Shown: one piece after another, positions 5,561-7,615 of the stretch
Layout: every line of letters begins with the position of its first letter
Numbering within the stretch: the first letter of the stretch is position 1
Source of the DNA: Aquirufa sp.
Lineage (GTDB): Bacteria > Bacteroidota > Bacteroidia > Cytophagales > Spirosomataceae
DNA: 7,615 bases
NCBI GenBank assembly: GCA_030833145.1
Contig: JAURHT010000095.1
Coordinates: 1 to 7,615 of the forward strand
Direction of reading: 5' to 3'
Notes under the pieces: generated by a model
The model's input: the letters and a program-made list of their open reading frames with translations, nothing else
The model's database searches: none
What the model was told of the DNA's origin: nothing
Made by a program: the position numbers and the translations under genes

Positions 5561-7615
5561 ATGAATCAAATTGTTTACTTAGTTCCTGCTTTTGGTTTAG
5601 TGGGATTGCTGTACACAGCATGGAAGTTTAACTGGGTATCTAAGCAAGATGCCGGTAATGAAAAAATGCAGGAGTTGGCTGGTTACATCGCAGATGGTGC
5701 GATTGCCTTCTTAAAAGCTGAATGGAAAATTTTAACCTATTTCGCGATTCCAACCGCTATTTTATTAGCTTGGTTAGGATCTCAAGAGGGTACACCGGAT
5801 AATCCAATTCACTCCTCTCCTTTAATTGCAGTAGCTTTTTTAATCGGTGCAGTTTTCTCTGCTACCGCAGGTTATATCGGTATGATCGTAGCTACTAAGG
5901 CGAACGTTCGTACGGCAGAAGCAGCAAGAACTTCTTTAGCAAAAGCCTTGAATGTTTCCTTCACAGGTGGATCCGTGATGGGAATGGGAGTAGCTGGTTT
6001 AGCTATCTTAGGTCTAGGCGGTTTATTTATTGCTTTCTACCAAATCTTCGCACAAGGTCAAGCATTGACTTCTGTAGAGATGAAAACGGCTATCGAAGTA
6101 TTAGCTGGTTTCTCTTTAGGAGCTGAGTCTATCGCTTTATTTGCTCGTGTAGGTGGTGGTATCTATACAAAAGCAGCTGACGTAGGAGCTGACTTAGTAG
6201 GTAAAGTAGAAGCAGGTATCCCAGAGGATGATGTGCGTAATCCAGCGACTATTGCGGATAACGTAGGAGACAACGTGGGTGATGTGGCAGGTATGGGTGC
6301 TGATTTATTCGGTTCCTATGTTGCTACTATTTTGGCAACCATGGTATTAGGTCAAGAGATTTCGGTAACTGATAATTATGGTGGTTTCTCTCCTGTGTTA
6401 TTGCCTATGTTAATTGCAGGTGTTGGTTTATTAGCTTCGTTAGTATCAACGTTCTTTGTACGTATCTCTAGCGAAACGGCTTCTGTTCAAAATGCATTGA
6501 ACGTGGGTAACTACACTTCTATTGCGATTACGTTTGTGACTTCTTACTTCTTAGTTAAGAATATCTTGCCAGAATACTTAACGCTTCGTGGTACAACATT
6601 CACTTCTATGGATGTGTTTTATGCGATTATCGTAGGTTTAGTGGTAGGTACTTTAATGTCTATCATTACGGAATACTATACGGCTATGGGCAAACGTCCT
6701 GTCGATTCAATTGTACAAAAATCAGGTACTGGTCATGCGACTAACATCATTGGTGGTTTAGCAGTAGGTATGGAATCAACGGTTTTACCTATTCTAGTTT
6801 TAGCGGCTGGTATCATCGGATCATATCACTTTGCAGGAATTTACGGAGTGTCTATCGCAGCTGCAGGTATGATGGCAACGACAGCGATGCAATTAGCGAT
6901 CGATGCTTTCGGTCCTATCGCGGATAACGCAGGTGGTATTGCTGAGATGTCTCAATTGCCAAGTGAAGTACGTGATCGTACAGATAACTTAGATGCCGTA
7001 GGTAATACAACAGCAGCAACAGGTAAAGGATTTGCCATTGCTTCTGCAGCCTTGACTTCTTTAGCTTTATTTGCTGCCTTTGTAGGTATTGCTGGTATTA
7101 GCCACATTGATATCTATAAAGCGGATGTTTTAGCTGGATTATTTGTGGGTGGTATGATTCCATTCATCTTCTCTGCTTTATGTATCTCTGCGGTAGGTAA
7201 GGCAGCCATGGAAATGGTGAACGAGGTTCGTCGTCAATTCCGTGAGATTCCAGGTATCATGGAATACAAAGCAAAACCAGAATACGAGAAGTGTGTAGCT
7301 ATTTCTACAGAAGCTTCTATTCGCCAAATGATCCTTCCAGGTGCGATTGCTTTAACTGTTCCTGTTATTGTTGGTTTCACTATGGGACCAGAAGTATTAG
7401 GAGGTCTTTTAGCAGGTGTTACTGTTTCAGGTGTATTGATGGGTATTTTCCAATCAAATGCAGGTGGAGCTTGGGATAATGCTAAGAAATCCTTTGAGAA
7501 AGGTGTGTTAATCGACGGTCAAACGTACAAGAAAGGTTCTGAGCCTCACAAAGCGGCTGTTACGGGTGATACCGTAGGTGATCCATTCAAAGATACTTCT
7601 GGTCCTTCCATGAAC
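5561..7615 (+). CDS. hppA: Membrane-bound, ion-translocating pyrophosphatase, K+-dependent type (3' end outside window)
   Basis: This integral inner-membrane pump couples hydrolysis of pyrophosphate, a by-product of biosynthesis including DNA synthesis, to export of H+ or Na+. The 685 residues here cover nearly all of a protein normally about 730-760 long, and the frame runs off the right edge without a stop. The substrate-binding signatures are intact: DVGADLVGKVEAGIPEDD at 207-224, ADNVGDNVGD at 232-241, and a C-terminal cluster with D639, K642 and K643, then TGDTVGDPFKD at 668-678. Many hydrophobic segments fit the family's roughly 16 helices. Ala485 and Gly488 in NTTAATGKG mark the K+-dependent class; the K+-independent class has Lys and Thr there. 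At the ion-selectivity positions, helix 6 has Gly251 and Ala255, while Glu189 lies on helix 5 (GAESIALFAR). As I recall the literature, that is the Flavobacterium johnsoniae-like arrangement, so H+ pumping is more likely than Na+. The ATG at 5561 begins directly with helix 1 and has no Shine-Dalgarno sequence. Confidence 0.96.
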   Translation, partial: MNQIVYLVPAFGLVGLLYTAWKFNWVSKQDAGNEKMQELAGYIADGAIAFLKAEWKILTYFAIPTAILLAWLGSQEGTPDNPIHSSPLIAVAFLIGAVFSATAGYIGMIVATKANVRTAEAARTSLAKALNVSFTGGSVMGMGVAGLAILGLGGLFIAFYQIFAQGQALTSVEMKTAIEVLAGFSLGAESIALFARVGGGIYTKAADVGADLVGKVEAGIPEDDVRNPATIADNVGDNVGDVAGMGADLFGSYVATILATMVLGQEISVTDNYGGFSPVLLPMLIAGVGLLASLVSTFFVRISSETASVQNALNVGNYTSIAITFVTSYFLVKNILPEYLTLRGTTFTSMDVFYAIIVGLVVGTLMSIITEYYTAMGKRPVDSIVQKSGTGHATNIIGGLAVGMESTVLPILVLAAGIIGSYHFAGIYGVSIAAAGMMATTAMQLAIDAFGPIADNAGGIAEMSQLPSEVRDRTDNLDAVGNTTAATGKGFAIASAALTSLALFAAFVGIAGISHIDIYKADVLAGLFVGGMIPFIFSALCISAVGKAAMEMVNEVRRQFREIPGIMEYKAKPEYEKCVAISTEASIRQMILPGAIALTVPVIVGFTMGPEVLGGLLAGVTVSGVLMGIFQSNAGGAWDNAKKSFEKGVLIDGQTYKKGSEPHKAAVTGDTVGDPFKDTSGPSMN

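Noticed and set aside
7291..7479. A 62-codon cysteine-rich reading frame on the plus strand.
   Set aside because: It lies out of frame within hppA, whose own frame matches the pyrophosphatase family throughout. The cysteines come from reading the strong GGT/GTA/TTA codon pattern in a shifted frame.
1..7615. A hidden defence, mobile or other accessory system in the window.
   Set aside because: Every long stretch is accounted for by conserved housekeeping or envelope genes with short intergenic gaps. I saw no direct repeats, CRISPR-like arrays, transposase or integrase motifs, tRNA genes or toxin-antitoxin pairs.

Overview
The window looks like ordinary chromosomal DNA of a member of the Bacteroidota, most likely of the Cytophagales type, although that lower rank is only an impression. 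Three things point there. The protein at 2972-5494 belongs to the DUF5686 plus carboxypeptidase-regulatory-like family, which is essentially confined to this phylum. Matches to the phylum's -7 promoter element TAnnTTTG sit just upstream of three of the four visible start codons. None of those four starts has a Shine-Dalgarno sequence. The DNA is moderately AT-rich and dense with genes.

Layout: (1) 1-1284, plus strand, the 3' third of dnaE, the replicative DNA polymerase III alpha subunit, cut by the left edge. (2) 1357-1680, plus, a classical thioredoxin (WCGPC) with its own promoter and a strong intrinsic terminator. (3) 1677-2882, minus, a class III PLP-dependent aminotransferase, convergent with thioredoxin so that the two stop codons share a TTAA. 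(4) 2883-2971, a compact divergent promoter region. (5) 2972-5494, plus, a predicted outer-membrane protein with a signal peptide, a carboxypeptidase-regulatory-like domain and DUF5686. (6) 5561 to the right edge, plus, hppA, a membrane-bound ion-pumping pyrophosphatase that lacks only its last few dozen residues here. There is no gene-free stretch above 300 bases.

The genes do not form an obvious pathway or operon. They are housekeeping functions (replication, thiol redox control, amino-acid metabolism, envelope, pyrophosphate energy recovery), each apparently with its own promoter. I looked for mobile elements, CRISPR arrays, tRNA or rRNA genes, toxin-antitoxin or defence modules and large repeats, and saw none. 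I do not think an undescribed system is present. The observations most worth a second look are the unusual position of the ion-selectivity glutamate in the pyrophosphatase, a thioredoxin terminator written inside the coding sequence of the opposing gene, and a divergent promoter pair whose -7 boxes lie so close to the start codons that both messages may be almost leaderless.
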